A stretch of 64,000 bases of DNA from Cohnella silvisoli (lineage in GTDB: Bacteria; Bacillota; Bacilli; Paenibacillales; Paenibacillaceae). Location: contig NZ_JAIOAP010000005.1 in NCBI RefSeq assembly GCF_021190915.1, positions 310,001 through 374,000 on the forward strand, written 5' to 3'. This document shows, piece by piece, positions 8,899 to 16,988 of the stretch. The position numbers and the translations under genes were made by a program. The notes beneath the pieces are model-generated. The model was not told where the DNA came from. It made no database searches and was given only the letters and a program-made list of their open reading frames with translations. Within the stretch, counting starts at the first letter, position 1; the number at the start of each line of letters is the position of its first letter.

Positions 8899-9387
8899 TC
8901 ATCTCTTCTGCCAGGCGGCTTCCAACTGGATTCCGTTATTATCGATAAAAATAAAATTGCGTATTTTGCCCTGATCGTAGATATCCGTCATCGCAACCCC
9001 GCAGCTGCTCAGTTTAATGCGCAGGGCCAATCCATCTTCTTCTGATGAGAGAGCGAACGCGATATGTTGAAGCGCCCCGGGTACGAATCGATACAAATCT
9101 GCCGACTCTGGATTTTCCGCCAGACGTCTCAGCGCATCGACGCTTTGATAGATTTGGGCATCCGGGTATTCGAAAAAATGGATTCCCCAAGATTCCGTAT
9201 TACCAGGTTTCACAAAGCAGTGCCTGCCGCGTTGGGAGGTTGCCGGATACACCGATGATGAATGCATTCCAAGCACGTTCTCATAAAAGCGAATGGTAGC
9301 GTCCAAATCCGAAGTCACTAAGGCCACATGATGAAAGCCTAACCAACCGGAGCTTTCGAATCCAATTATCTGGAATTGTTCAGTCAT
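8899..9387 (-). CDS. VOC (glyoxalase-like) family protein
   Basis: 162 residues from the ATG at 9387, which has AGGAGAGGAG six bases upstream. Longer readings of this frame run across the DoxX gene and are not real. One betaalphabetabetabeta VOC module pair is visible: GFHHVALVTSDLDATIRFYE, a central IHFFEYPDA, and GALQHIAFALSSEEDG with FIFIDNNGIQLEAAW. The putative metal ligands are His near residue 18, His near the second strand, and the final Glu. It overlaps DoxX by four bases (ATGA). Likely a ring-cleavage dioxygenase- or glyoxalase-like enzyme or binding protein; substrate unknown. Confidence 0.88.
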   Translation of the reverse strand: MTEQFQIIGFESSGWLGFHHVALVTSDLDATIRFYENVLGMHSSSVYPATSQRGRHCFVKPGNTESWGIHFFEYPDAQIYQSVDALRRLAENPESADLYRFVPGALQHIAFALSSEEDGLALRIKLSSCGVAMTDIYDQGKIRNFIFIDNNGIQLEAAWQKR

Positions 9388-9770
9388 AATTTGCTCCTCT
9401 CCTTTGCTTTCGATTGAGAAATGAATCTGATTCGCACCCCTGCAATCAGAGCCAATACGATTAACCACTGTCCGGGTAATACGCCCCCGCCAAAACCATG
9501 ACCGGCTGTTACTTCGGACATAACTGCTCCGATCATAAGAACGCCAAGCGCTTCCGCTGCATAGAGGGTCAAACGCGGAAACGCCAACACGACTGCGCCC
9601 GCAATTTCCAACAAACCAATTCCGATTCGACACCAGTCGGGATAGTCCAATTTCTGAAACAAATTGACCATCTGTTCCGTTCCCGCCAACTTCTGTATGC
9701 CGCTCTGAACAAAAAATAATGAAGTCACCCCTACAACAATCCATCCGGCAATACGAATCGATTTCTTCAT
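9384..9770 (-). CDS. DoxX-like membrane protein
   Basis: 128 residues with four membrane segments. DoxX signatures are SGIQKLAG near residue 24 and the glycine-rich GVLMIGAVMSEVTAGHGFGG. DoxX proteins are linked to thiol and oxidative stress functions in other bacteria. It is translationally coupled to the VOC gene (ATGA overlap) and lies 60 bases downstream of marR on the same strand, with a copy of the marR operator palindrome in the gap. It is probably induced together with the VOC protein when MarR releases DNA. Confidence 0.88.
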   Translation of the reverse strand: MKKSIRIAGWIVVGVTSLFFVQSGIQKLAGTEQMVNLFQKLDYPDWCRIGIGLLEIAGAVVLAFPRLTLYAAEALGVLMIGAVMSEVTAGHGFGGGVLPGQWLIVLALIAGVRIRFISQSKAKERSKL

Positions 9771-9794
9771 AATTTGTCTCTCCTTATTGACAAT

Positions 9795-9814
9795 TAATTA
9801 GAATTCTAACTATA
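9795..9814. promoter_or_regulatory. MarR operator copy upstream of doxX
   Basis: The palindrome around TTAGAATTCTAA is the exact reverse complement of the site in the marR promoter region at 10297-10316. Two identical sites flanking the regulator gene point to the binding sequence of this MarR protein. Confidence 0.75.
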
Positions 9815-9830
9815 TGATTAAAAAAGGTTG

Positions 9831-10286
9831 TCACTCCTCTTTGAATAACCCGACCATTTTAACCAAAAGCGCCCTTAGGGAATTGAATTCATCCGCCGTC
9901 ATCCCTTCCTTAATCCGCTCTTCTATAGCAGTAGTGAAATGCTGCGTCTCCTCTGCCAATTTCAAACCCATTTCCGTTAGATAGATTTGTTTGTATCGCC
10001 CGTCCTGCGGATGTTCCTTACGTATGATTAATCCCTTGCTCGCCAGTCCGTTCATCAAGCTTGTAACGCTTGGCCGTTCGATCATAAGAATAGGTTCCAA
10101 TTGAGACGGCATAATTCCGGGAAAATGGCGGATAATGCCCAACGCGCTCCACTGTGTATGGGATAGCCCTGTCGGCACCAACAGCTCCTCCACTTCTCTG
10201 CGAAGCGTAATATAGCCCGTCTTTATCAGCCGGCCTATCGGTCCTTTATCCCACTGCCAATCCTCATGCTCGCTTTCTTTAATCAT
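9831..10286 (-). CDS. MarR-family transcriptional regulator
   Basis: 151 residues, normal for MarR. A winged helix lies in the middle: LSHTQWSALGIIRHFPG, then PSQLEPILMIERPSVTSLMN and a wing RKEHPQDGRYKQIYLT. The DGR(Y) wing motif is classic. Start ATG at 10286 with GAGGTG nearby. It heads a marR-doxX-VOC operon; its own promoter carries the palindromic operator just downstream of the -10. It probably responds to an aromatic or oxidising compound, but the ligand is not visible. Confidence 0.92.
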   Translation of the reverse strand: MIKESEHEDWQWDKGPIGRLIKTGYITLRREVEELLVPTGLSHTQWSALGIIRHFPGIMPSQLEPILMIERPSVTSLMNGLASKGLIIRKEHPQDGRYKQIYLTEMGLKLAEETQHFTTAIEERIKEGMTADEFNSLRALLVKMVGLFKEE

Positions 10287-10296
10287 TGCACACCTC

Positions 10297-10345
10297 TATA
10301 GTTAGAATTCTAATTATATTGTAATCAATAAATAAAACTTGTCAA
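10297..10345 (-). promoter_or_regulatory. marR promoter with operator
   Basis: On the minus strand: TTGACA (10345-10340), 16-base spacer, TACAAT (10323-10318), then the palindrome around TTAGAATTCTAA overlapping the start region. The layout predicts autorepression by occlusion of transcription start. Confidence 0.75.
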
Positions 10346-10364
10346 GTGAACCTTCTTTCGTTCT

Positions 10365-10561
10365 TGTTTGCAAGCTGTTGATCGAAATACCAACAGAGGG
10401 CTGCAACAACGCGTCTACTGGCATCCTGCCGCAACCCCCAAACCCGCGTCCGACGCCTATGTGCAGCGACCTCCCTTGGCTACGTTTGGGAGCAATTGGG
10501 GAGCAAGAAGCCCGTGGACGACGGGAGCTTGTTTGCAGTTTGTTGGTGGTTGTTTGCAATG
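10365..10561. repeat. fused alpha and gamma island ends, copy B (core lost)
   Basis: 10365-10452 is an alpha block (TGTTTGCAAGC, TGTTGATCGAA, then GGGCTGCAACA and AACCCGCGTCCGACGC). It passes directly into a gamma block at 10453-10561 (GTGCAGCGACCTCCCTTGGC, ending in TGTTTGCAGTT, TGTTGGTGGT, TGTTTGCAATG). In copies C-E a sulfurtransferase-derived core follows alpha. Here it is missing, as if two neighbouring elements had fused by deletion at the short shared CGACGCC/CAACGCC sequence. It lies between the MarR promoter and the 3' end of the RibD-like gene. Confidence 0.7.
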
Positions 10562-11390
10562 TTACGTCTATTCGGCTCCATCCGGTTGGTAATGAAGTTG
10601 GATGCACCCAGAATGGAGCACTCTTGATTTTAGAAGCTTCATGTTCACTCTATCATGCATGTCTTTGAATAGAGGCTTACCATCACCTAACACAACTGGC
10701 ACAACCGTAATCTGATATTCATCAATCAAACCTGCATTCAACAAAGAAGAAGCGAGGTCGGCACTCCCCAATATCGCCAAGTCTTTACCCGACTCTTGCT
10801 TGATCTGCGTGATTTCTTCAACAATATTTTCATTTACCAGCCTAGTATTTTGCCAATCCACTTTTTCCAATGTTTTGGAAATAACAATCTTTGGTATCGA
10901 ATTCATGATGTCGGCAAAATCATTAGTTTCTGTCGGCCAATAGCTCACCATAAGCTGATAAGTCGCTCTTCCGAATAATAAAATGTCTAATGAATTGAGG
11001 AAATCTTTAGCGTACTCGCCATATTCATCGTCCACGAGATGCCAATCAATTTCTCCGTTTGGACCTGCAAAGAAGCCGTCAATTGAAACCAACTCTTGAA
11101 CAATCAGCTTTCTCATCGATATACCATCCTTGATTAATTATATTTTGATTCTAACATTATAAATCAAGATAATTCGTATAGTTTCTTTTCAATTGCTGTC
11201 TTTGCACACTTATTTCCGCATCAAGAATCTTGTTTGCAAGCTGTTGAACGGAAAACCCAAAGAGGGCCACAACAAGTCGCCACCCGGCAACCTGTCACAG
11301 CCCTCCACCCCGCGTCCGACGCGACCACTTTAGCACTTACTCCTCACCCCGAGCAATCGGATTCTCCTCATAGCTAATCCAATCGCTCCA
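10453..11390. mobile_element. putative small integrative element B-C
   Basis: Bounded on the left by a gamma end (three 10-11-bp TGTTTGC-type repeats) and on the right by an alpha end plus attachment core C. The cargo is one RibD/DHFR-like gene. There is no recombinase. The left core is missing, so the boundary is approximate. The reading as an element is inference from the repeat structure. Confidence 0.4.
10568..11116 (-). CDS. RibD C-terminal / dihydrofolate reductase-like protein
   Basis: 182 residues. The fold signature of the RibD_C/DHFR family is clear: an N-terminal strand with LIVQELVSIDGFFAGPNGE, LLFGRATYQLM, IPKIVISKTLEKVDW, and the NADP-binding region DLAILGSADLASSLLNAGLI followed by a VVPVVLGDG strand. 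These small stand-alone proteins (YyaP/YwjB type) are common in Firmicutes and lack a proven substrate. It is bounded by repeat copies B and C, so it looks like cargo of one island. Upstream at 11135-11160 there is an AT-rich stretch with GATTCTAAC, resembling half of the MarR operator. Confidence 0.88.
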   Translation of the reverse strand: MRKLIVQELVSIDGFFAGPNGEIDWHLVDDEYGEYAKDFLNSLDILLFGRATYQLMVSYWPTETNDFADIMNSIPKIVISKTLEKVDWQNTRLVNENIVEEITQIKQESGKDLAILGSADLASSLLNAGLIDEYQITVVPVVLGDGKPLFKDMHDRVNMKLLKSRVLHSGCIQLHYQPDGAE

Positions 11391-11396
11391 GCTGTC
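11231..11396. repeat. alpha end plus attachment core C (sulfurtransferase 3'-end copy)
   Basis: Two 11-bp repeats at 11231-11252, a hairpin region, then at 11337-11396 the reverse complement of the last codons of a sulfurtransferase gene. Minus-strand translation gives DSWSDWISYEENPIARGEE and then a TAA stop. The invariant part is CCAATCGCTCCA at 11379-11390. The intact gene at 24872-25711 ends SWSDWISYEENPVAVGDEE. The fragment keeps its frame and its own stop, as expected for a replaced gene end at an attachment site. Confidence 0.8.
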
Positions 11397-11871
11397 GTTG
11401 CCCACAAGGATCTCTCACTTGAAGTACGCATCAGGAAGTATGGACCGAAGGAAGCGGTTCGCTCGTTTGCTCCGTCAGGTTCATTGAGCCAGCGGAGGTG
11501 AAGTGCCGACCGGCACTTTGCTCAGGGGAGAGCCGTCATTGGTGCGGCAAAACGTCAGCGCCATTGGTTCGGGAAGAGGGGAGCGCGGCGGACCATACAT
11601 CCCTAAGTTATGCTTTAGCTTTGGCGGTAAGAGTCATCTTCATGCCACCGTGGCACCCCCGCCGACAAGAAGCCCGAGGCCCTTTAATCTATATAAATGC
11701 CCCTCCTGCAAAGAGGACAGCAAGTGCATGCCGGGTCGCTTCAGCTTACTCATCGGCTATGGCTCCAGATTGTTGTCCGCCCGGCATGATCCAACGTGTC
11801 CAGGGTGCCGTACTTGACATTCAGCCAAGTACTCAAAACAAAGAGCTGCCTATTAGACAGCTCAATATAAC
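11397..11871. other. gene-free segment with inverted repeats
   Basis: No reading frame here looks real. Visible structure: a short hairpin at about 11501-11518 (AAGTGCC/GGCACTT around GACC) and a longer one in which GCATGCCGGG near 11727 can pair with CCCGGCATG near 11780. Base composition is more GC-rich than the flanking genes. It could be the left end of the C-D element or a decayed gene. Confidence 0.4.
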
Positions 11872-12165
11872 TCAAAGCGATATCAAATTCCCGTGGATTA
11901 GATTCCACATCCGTCTACGATGGTAAGGATTCTCAGGATCAACGCAGCAGTTCATCAGCCACTGGGCTGCGTTCTCTCTTTGTTCGGGCGTGACCGGCAC
12001 TCCCAAACAATCGGATAGCCGATCAATCATGTTACAGCACTTACCGTGGTCTTTTAAATCTTCAAATCGATGGGATCTAAGAATTCCGCAAACACGGCTG
12101 AAATGCAGAGGGTTCATGAATTTGCAGCGGAACGTTCTCATTAATTGCGGGTCAAGGTATGCCAT
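11872..12165 (-). CDS. conserved hypothetical protein, 97 residues
   Basis: Start ATG at 12165 with GGAG five bases before it; the frame is open 15 codons further upstream but without a ribosome site. The protein is basic and Cys/His-containing (MRTFRCKFMNPLHF, HGKCCNMIDRLSDCLG) with a C-terminal PYHRRRMWNLIHGN. I do not recognise the family. The helical pattern VPVTPEQRENAAQWL recalls small Bacillales sporulation proteins, but this is only an impression. It lies downstream of the triterpene cyclase on the same strand, inside the C-D island. Confidence 0.6.
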   Translation of the reverse strand: MAYLDPQLMRTFRCKFMNPLHFSRVCGILRSHRFEDLKDHGKCCNMIDRLSDCLGVPVTPEQRENAAQWLMNCCVDPENPYHRRRMWNLIHGNLISL

Positions 12166-12302
12166 AACTTCTCCAATTTCTCCTTTCCTATTGATCGTTG
12201 TTCTCGCCACTAAAAGCTTTCTCCGCCTTTATAGCGGTTAGTTTAGCATATGTGATCGTCCAGAAAGGGGGCAGGGCTGCTTTCTCATAGAAGTGAAATT
12301 GT

Positions 12303-14165
12303 TTAAATGCAGTAGCCTTTGTATTTCTTCATATAATGACTCAAGGTGAGCAAGGGCCAAATATGGGGATAACTGTGATAATGAATATAGAAATGCCCGG
12401 GCAGCCCGGCACCGGTCGGGTACGATGATCGTTTGCTTTCCTGCCCGTTCCATTCCATTAAATTGGCCAGTCCTTTATTGATCTCTTCAGTTGGCTGATC
12501 ATGGACGGCAATGAGGGCATCGACTGCCCAGGCTGTGTGAACCACCGTAGAGTAGGGAGCAGGAACATACTTTTTGTGTATATCGCTCTTGCAAGACTCG
12601 CCCCACCCACCGTCCAATTGCCTGATCTTTAACAGCCAGTCAATCGCTTGTTGAATGATCAGATGATCGGCAGACATCCCGACTGCTCTCATCCCGGTGA
12701 CAGCGGCCCATGTACCATAGATGAAAGAAATTCCCCACCGACCATACCATGATCCATCTTTTTTTTGATTTTTGATAAGCCAATGTACACTGTCTTGAAC
12801 CCGGGGATGAGTCATTGTCAACTTTAAGTGACTGCCCAAAAATTCAAGGGTACGACCTGTTACATCCGCTGCAGAAGGATCTACAGCCGTATCGGCAAAG
12901 TTCGGTATACGGAATTGGCGAGTCATGGATGGGATGCTGTTCTTTTCAAAGGCTGCCCAGCCCCCATCATCATTTTGCATTCCTAACAACCAGTTAACTC
13001 CTGTTCTCCACGCCTCCCGATAGTCTAATTGATGGTCAGCAAACCGCGTAAGCGCCCGCAAAACGGCCTGCGTATCATCCACATCCGGATTTGCGGTGCT
13101 GCCTTCAGAAAATCCCCATCCTCCTGCGAGGTGATCAAGAGTGTTCACTCCTCCCTCCCTTAGATCCTTTTGCTGAAGAGCAAGTAAATATTGAGCAGCA
13201 TTCTGAACCGCCGGATCTTCTGTCGTTAGTCCCGCTTCCTGTAAAGAATGGCAGATCAGCGCCGTGTCCCATACCGTAGAAGGAGAGTTCTGAATATGGG
13301 CCTCATCGTTTATTTGGTATCCAAAAGAGGTTAACCCCTGAATGGCATGCTGAATAACAGGAGAATCATGCTGGTAGCCGAGAGACAGAAGAGCATAAAT
13401 CATGAAGAAGGTGGCGCTCGCATAACTGCCGAGAGTACCATCCTGTACTATATTTTGCAGCATATAACGCTCCGCTTTCTTAATTGCCGCCTTAGAGACA
13501 GGATTAGCTGGCCGGGGTTTCGAAAATACATGTAACCAACGACCCTTTCTATCCAGTCTCCTGTGTTTACGAGTTGCAAATAAGTGAGTAATGTCCGGTG
13601 CGGATGGCTTCCTAAGCGAGAATTTACGATGGCAAAGAATCAATACGGGGGCAAAATGAATGCGAACATAGGAACTCCATCTGTAAAAGCTAAAGGGGAT
13701 AAACTTAGGCATATGCAATAAAAATAGCGGGATCGGATAAAAGGCAGGCCAGGGGTAGAGATGATTTAAAGCCAGCATGAATTTGGTGGAAATATGAGCA
13801 TTCTCGACTCCGCCGTTACGAAGGATAAAGGCTTCCGCCAATTGCATATGGCTGTCATATCGATCTGAATAACCGGAAAGCAGCAGCCCGGTATAAGCCT
13901 CGATCGTAGAAGAGAGATGACCTTCATCATCGTCGTATTGCTTCCATGCTCCATTCGCTGCCTGTTTGTTCAGCAAGCGCTGACCCAGCAAGGGAATGAG
14001 CTCCTTGTGTTGGCTGTTAAGGGTGCTTAAGAGAATCATCATATAGGCGTCTGTTACTGGTCCTGCTTCAAAACAATACCTCCAAGACCCGTCCGCATGT
14101 TGTTCCTTCCTCAGACGGCTGATGCATCGTTCAATTTCTAATTGTACTTCCTCCAATATTTGCAT
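12303..14165 (-). CDS. sqhC: squalene-hopene / sporulenol-type triterpene cyclase
   Basis: 620 residues, close to the 630 of Bacillus SqhC. The acid motif DxDD is present as DVDD at residues 361-364. QW-type repeats (QxxxGxW) occur along the length, e.g. QHADGSW, QAANGAW, QNDDGGWAAF, QKKDGSW, RQLDGGWGE. The enzyme is a membrane-associated alpha/alpha-barrel protein that cyclises squalene or tetraprenyl-beta-curcumene; in spore formers the product is a spore-coat terpenoid. There are no hpn or sqs genes nearby, so the substrate must be made elsewhere. It sits inside the C-D island, which is unusual for this otherwise core sporulation function. Confidence 0.9.
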   Translation of the reverse strand: MQILEEVQLEIERCISRLRKEQHADGSWRYCFEAGPVTDAYMMILLSTLNSQHKELIPLLGQRLLNKQAANGAWKQYDDDEGHLSSTIEAYTGLLLSGYSDRYDSHMQLAEAFILRNGGVENAHISTKFMLALNHLYPWPAFYPIPLFLLHMPKFIPFSFYRWSSYVRIHFAPVLILCHRKFSLRKPSAPDITHLFATRKHRRLDRKGRWLHVFSKPRPANPVSKAAIKKAERYMLQNIVQDGTLGSYASATFFMIYALLSLGYQHDSPVIQHAIQGLTSFGYQINDEAHIQNSPSTVWDTALICHSLQEAGLTTEDPAVQNAAQYLLALQQKDLREGGVNTLDHLAGGWGFSEGSTANPDVDDTQAVLRALTRFADHQLDYREAWRTGVNWLLGMQNDDGGWAAFEKNSIPSMTRQFRIPNFADTAVDPSAADVTGRTLEFLGSHLKLTMTHPRVQDSVHWLIKNQKKDGSWYGRWGISFIYGTWAAVTGMRAVGMSADHLIIQQAIDWLLKIRQLDGGWGESCKSDIHKKYVPAPYSTVVHTAWAVDALIAVHDQPTEEINKGLANLMEWNGQESKRSSYPTGAGLPGHFYIHYHSYPHIWPLLTLSHYMKKYKGYCI

Positions 14166-14410
14166 ATTTTACACCCCGAAACAGGCGGTTCACACCTCAT
14201 TTGGCTCATACTATGTACGGTGTGATACTTTGGTGGAGGTTTTCACCCTAGCAGGCTGAATTTCAATCATTTGCCTAGATGAGCATTTGCTGTGGGGGGA
14301 GAGTCTCTATACAACTACTTTGCAGGGTATCTAACAGCTGCGATAGATTTGAATAACGGTATACGTCAAATAGCCCCCACCTTGTCATGAAGATGAGGGC
14401 TCAAAGAAGC

Positions 14411-14534
14411 TCCTGTGGCTGGGTCAAGCTGAACGAAACGCCAACAAAAAGCCAAGTGAAGCAAGGTAGCACCCAGAGGTGGATGGGGGAGCCGCCGCTG
14501 TTGTTTGCAGGCTGTTGGCAGGTTGTTTGCAAAC
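14411..14534. repeat. gamma island end, internal copy
   Basis: A conserved non-coding stretch (CCTGTGGCTGGGTCAAG, GAACGAAACGCCAACAAAA, AAGGTAGCACCC) matches 16037-16149. It ends in three consecutive 11-bp units: TGTTTGCAGGC, TGTTGGCAGGT, TGTTTGCAAAC (14502-14534). It sits between the cyclase start and the ankyrin gene and has no core copy beside it. The rest of 14166-14613 shows no gene. Confidence 0.75.
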
Positions 14535-14613
14535 TATTATGCATTGAACAATCGTATCCGTCAGCTAATCCTCAGGAACTCTAGCTTGAGGCTCTGCAAC
14601 CATAATTGATCCT

Positions 14614-15399
14614 TCACAATTCACCGGCAGATTTGGCGCCTTGACTATGCAGCCAATGAACCAGATCAGTAGCAGAACTACGTTGCGCTGCGTCCAGTGG
14701 GGTCAATCCATCCCAAACCGAAATCCAGTTCAGTTCAGCACCTCGGTCGAGAAGGTACTCTGCAGAGCGCCGTTGTCCACCGTGGCAAGCGCACCAGAAG
14801 GCGACGGTAATCTTGTCCGGAGGTGAAGAGCGACTTGCTCCCCAAGGATATCGCTCTGAAAGTGTGGAACCGGCGAAGTAGGCCTCAATTGGAGCCAATT
14901 GTCCTAGCGCAGCCGCATGCCAGAGTGCGATTTGCGCTCCACGTTCAACCAACCTATGCGCTGCCCGCCACTGTGCGAACGCTACTGCATCGTCTAGTGG
15001 TGTGCCACCTGCGATCACTGCACCTGGCGCTTCGATGTCGGCGCCAGCATCAAGAAGCGCGTCAAGCACTTTAATGTCATCGGAGCTCGCAGCCCAATGA
15101 AGCGGTGTCTCGGTGTTCGAACCCGTGAAACGAGCGTTCACCTCCGCACCGAACTCGACTAACACTCCCACGGTAGCCGATCCGTTTGGGAAGTGACCGG
15201 GCCAGTCGGTCACCACATGCAACAGTGTTCGAGACATCCTACAACTTTCGCCTTCGTTGCTATTGTCTCTTCCGATAATTCTTGCCGTTGCCAACCCTGG
15301 ATTCTCGACGAGCAGTCGTTTTAACGATGGAATATCGCCAGTTTGGATCGCTTGAACAACGGTTACTGCCAGCGTTTCATCTTCGTAAATAAATTCCAT
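14614..15399 (-). CDS. ankyrin-repeat protein
   Basis: 261 residues from the ATG at 15399 (GGAG eight bases upstream; the in-frame TTG at 15405 is too close to that site). Five to six ankyrin units are visible, e.g. TPLHWAASSDDIKVLDALLD then AGADIEAPG, TPLDDAVAFAQWRAAHRLVE then RGAQI, and ITVAFWCACHGGQRRSAEYL then LDRGAEL. Similar stand-alone ankyrin proteins occur in Paenibacillus and actinobacteria; they are binding scaffolds with no catalytic residues. It is cargo between an internal gamma end and alpha/core D. Confidence 0.88.
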   Translation of the reverse strand: MEFIYEDETLAVTVVQAIQTGDIPSLKRLLVENPGLATARIIGRDNSNEGESCRMSRTLLHVVTDWPGHFPNGSATVGVLVEFGAEVNARFTGSNTETPLHWAASSDDIKVLDALLDAGADIEAPGAVIAGGTPLDDAVAFAQWRAAHRLVERGAQIALWHAAALGQLAPIEAYFAGSTLSERYPWGASRSSPPDKITVAFWCACHGGQRRSAEYLLDRGAELNWISVWDGLTPLDAAQRSSATDLVHWLHSQGAKSAGEL

Positions 15400-15663
15400 A
15401 TCCAAGTCTCCTCACACACATATAATCAGTCCCATCTATCCTTCATGGCTCATGCAACAGTTTGAATTGTATAACGATTTAAATTTGAGCTCCGTAAATT
15501 CACCGTACTTGAAGTATTCGTGGAATGTTTATAATGTCCTGTTCGTTAGTAGATGGAAAAAGTTTTGGTTCATCAACGCTATCTGAATGGCGGCTGGACT
15601 CTTGCACTACACGTAAGAACTCGCCGTTCTCCGGGGATCCTGCAACTGCCTTCTCCGACTTTA

Positions 15664-15830
15664 TGTTTGCAAGCTGTTGAACGAAAAAGCCCAAAAAGGG
15701 CTGCAACAGACTACCTTTCGGCAACCTGTCACAGCCCCCAAACCCGCGTCTGGCGCGGCCTCTCGGCCCCTACTATTTCCCCGCCGCGATCGGATTGTCC
15801 TCATACGAAATCCAATCGCTCCAACTTCTT
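15664..15830. repeat. alpha end plus attachment core D
   Basis: Units TGTTTGCAAGC and TGTTGAACGAA at 15664-15685, the hairpin block, then a sulfurtransferase 3'-end copy. The minus strand reads WSDWISYEDNPIAAGK and a TAG stop. CCAATCGCTCCA is at 15812-15823. The distance from the second 11-bp unit to the core GGAT is 119 bases, as in copy C (118 in E). Bases 15406-15663 show no feature. Confidence 0.8.
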
Positions 15831-15920
15831 ATCCCTCCACGAACCCCTATGTTTGAACGGTTCCAAAACAAAAAAGTAGAGGTTCGGAGCAACGCGGCGG
15901 GAATGTCTCGGAACATATGC

Positions 15921-16182
15921 CAACGCCCATGTGCAACGATCTCCCTTGGCTACGCTTAGGAGCACATTGGGAGCAAGAAGCCCGTAGACGACGGAGCTAG
16001 CGGAACAATGTGGTTTGAGCCAAGGCGAAGTATACCCCTGTGGCTGGGTCAAGTCGAACGAAACGCCAACAAAAGGTCAAGTGAAGTAAGGTAGCACCCC
16101 AAAGGGTGGATGGGCTGGAGTGTAAACGAATAGGGGCTACTAACACTGTTGTTTGCAGCCTGTTGACGGTTTGTTTGCAAAC
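15921..16182. repeat. gamma island end D
   Basis: 15921-16000 matches the gamma part of copy B (GTGCAACGATCTCCCTTGGC, AGAAGCCCGTAGACGACGG). 16037-16149 matches the internal copy at 14411. The end carries three phased 11-bp units TGTTTGCAGCC, TGTTGACGGTT, TGTTTGCAAAC at 16150-16182. No credible reading frame is present. Confidence 0.75.
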
Positions 16183-16222
16183 CAAGCCCACGTCAAAGTT
16201 ACATAAATAATGAAATCCTCAA

Positions 16223-16851
16223 TCAATTATCGTTTTCGATATAATCCACCCAAACATGTCCCTCTGGAAATTGTGTATGCAAAGAAGCTTTGAGCCACTC
16301 TCTGGCTTGTGGAGTGAGCAATGGAATAACAGTCAAGAAGTCATTATGATCCTTTTCTCGGATTTTTGAACTTCCACCCTTATAAAGAAGTTGTATTTCT
16401 GGTTTTAAGTTTGGGATACCTTCTTTTGTCTTTGCTATTATATCTGCCATTGATCTGTTAATAGAATTTTCCCTTCCGTAAATCCACGAATCATGGTTTG
16501 AATCTATCAACATCATTTGAAAGGCCCATGGGGAGTTGCTATCTTTACTGACCCATATATCATTTGTAACGGTAAGAAATTCTCCTTTTTCCAATGAGCG
16601 AGCGTTCCATTCTCGGTTTTGTACAGCGTCCAGTCTTTCGATAGATATTGGAATGCAGTTAATTGCTCCTCACGTAATATTATTACGTCTACATCGTCAT
16701 GTTTCCTTGACTGCTTGCCAACATACAAATCTAAAGCCCAGCCTCCTGCAATACACCAAGTAACAGGAATCTCTGAAAAAACCGTACATATTTCAGGTAC
16801 AGTTAAGGTCACCCAATTGTTGATATCCGTCCTCAGGGTAATCCTCCTCAT
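16223..16851 (-). pseudogene. nucleotidyltransferase (aminoglycoside/lincosamide type), frameshifted
   Basis: Two overlapping frames together make one protein of about 200 residues. The N-terminal part (16513-16851) has the nucleotidyltransferase signature CIAGGWALDLYVG followed by the metal-binding KHDDVDVIIL. The C-terminal part (from about 16594 down to 16223) continues EFLTVTNDIWVSKDS and ends KASLHTQFPEGHVWVDY. The frame changes at a GGAAAAAGG run near 16570-16580, so a one-base indel or a sequencing error is likely. The family adenylylates aminoglycosides or lincosamides, but this subgroup has many members of unknown substrate. Confidence 0.75.
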
Positions 16852-16988
16852 ACAACGTAGAACTTAATAATCCAATCGGCGCTCGATCTCAACAAGAACA
16901 TTTGCTCTCATACCGTTTATAAGATAAGATGAAATTGTACAATTGAATCTTGGGTGGGCATGGTTCCCCTTCGAAAGGAGGTGAGGCC

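Larger units (their letters stand above)
11351..15823. mobile_element. putative integrative element(s) C-D
   Basis: Lies between attachment cores C and D. Cargo is a 97-residue hypothetical protein, a sporulenol-type cyclase and an ankyrin-repeat protein. An internal gamma end at 14411-14534 suggests two elements in tandem, the second (ankyrin gene, 14411-15823) being the better bounded. No recombinase is present. Confidence 0.45.

Noticed and set aside
9388..9744. Extension of the VOC protein to 281 residues
   Set aside because: The extra part is an out-of-frame reading of the DoxX gene; the ATG at 9387 has AGGAGAGGAG and overlaps the DoxX stop as expected for coupling.
11498..11926. 142-residue plus-strand frame downstream of core C
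   Set aside because: Composition is not protein-like, another overlapping frame is equally open, no ribosome site and no recognisable motif.
15921..16150. T-box or group II intron in the gamma block
   Set aside because: AAGGTAGCACCC does not match the T-box TGGNACCGCG, and there is no GTGYG 5' end, domain V or reverse transcriptase.
15801..16191. Minus-strand frames covering gamma end D
   Set aside because: The related gamma copies at 10453 and 14411 do not keep these frames, so the block is conserved as DNA or RNA and not as protein.
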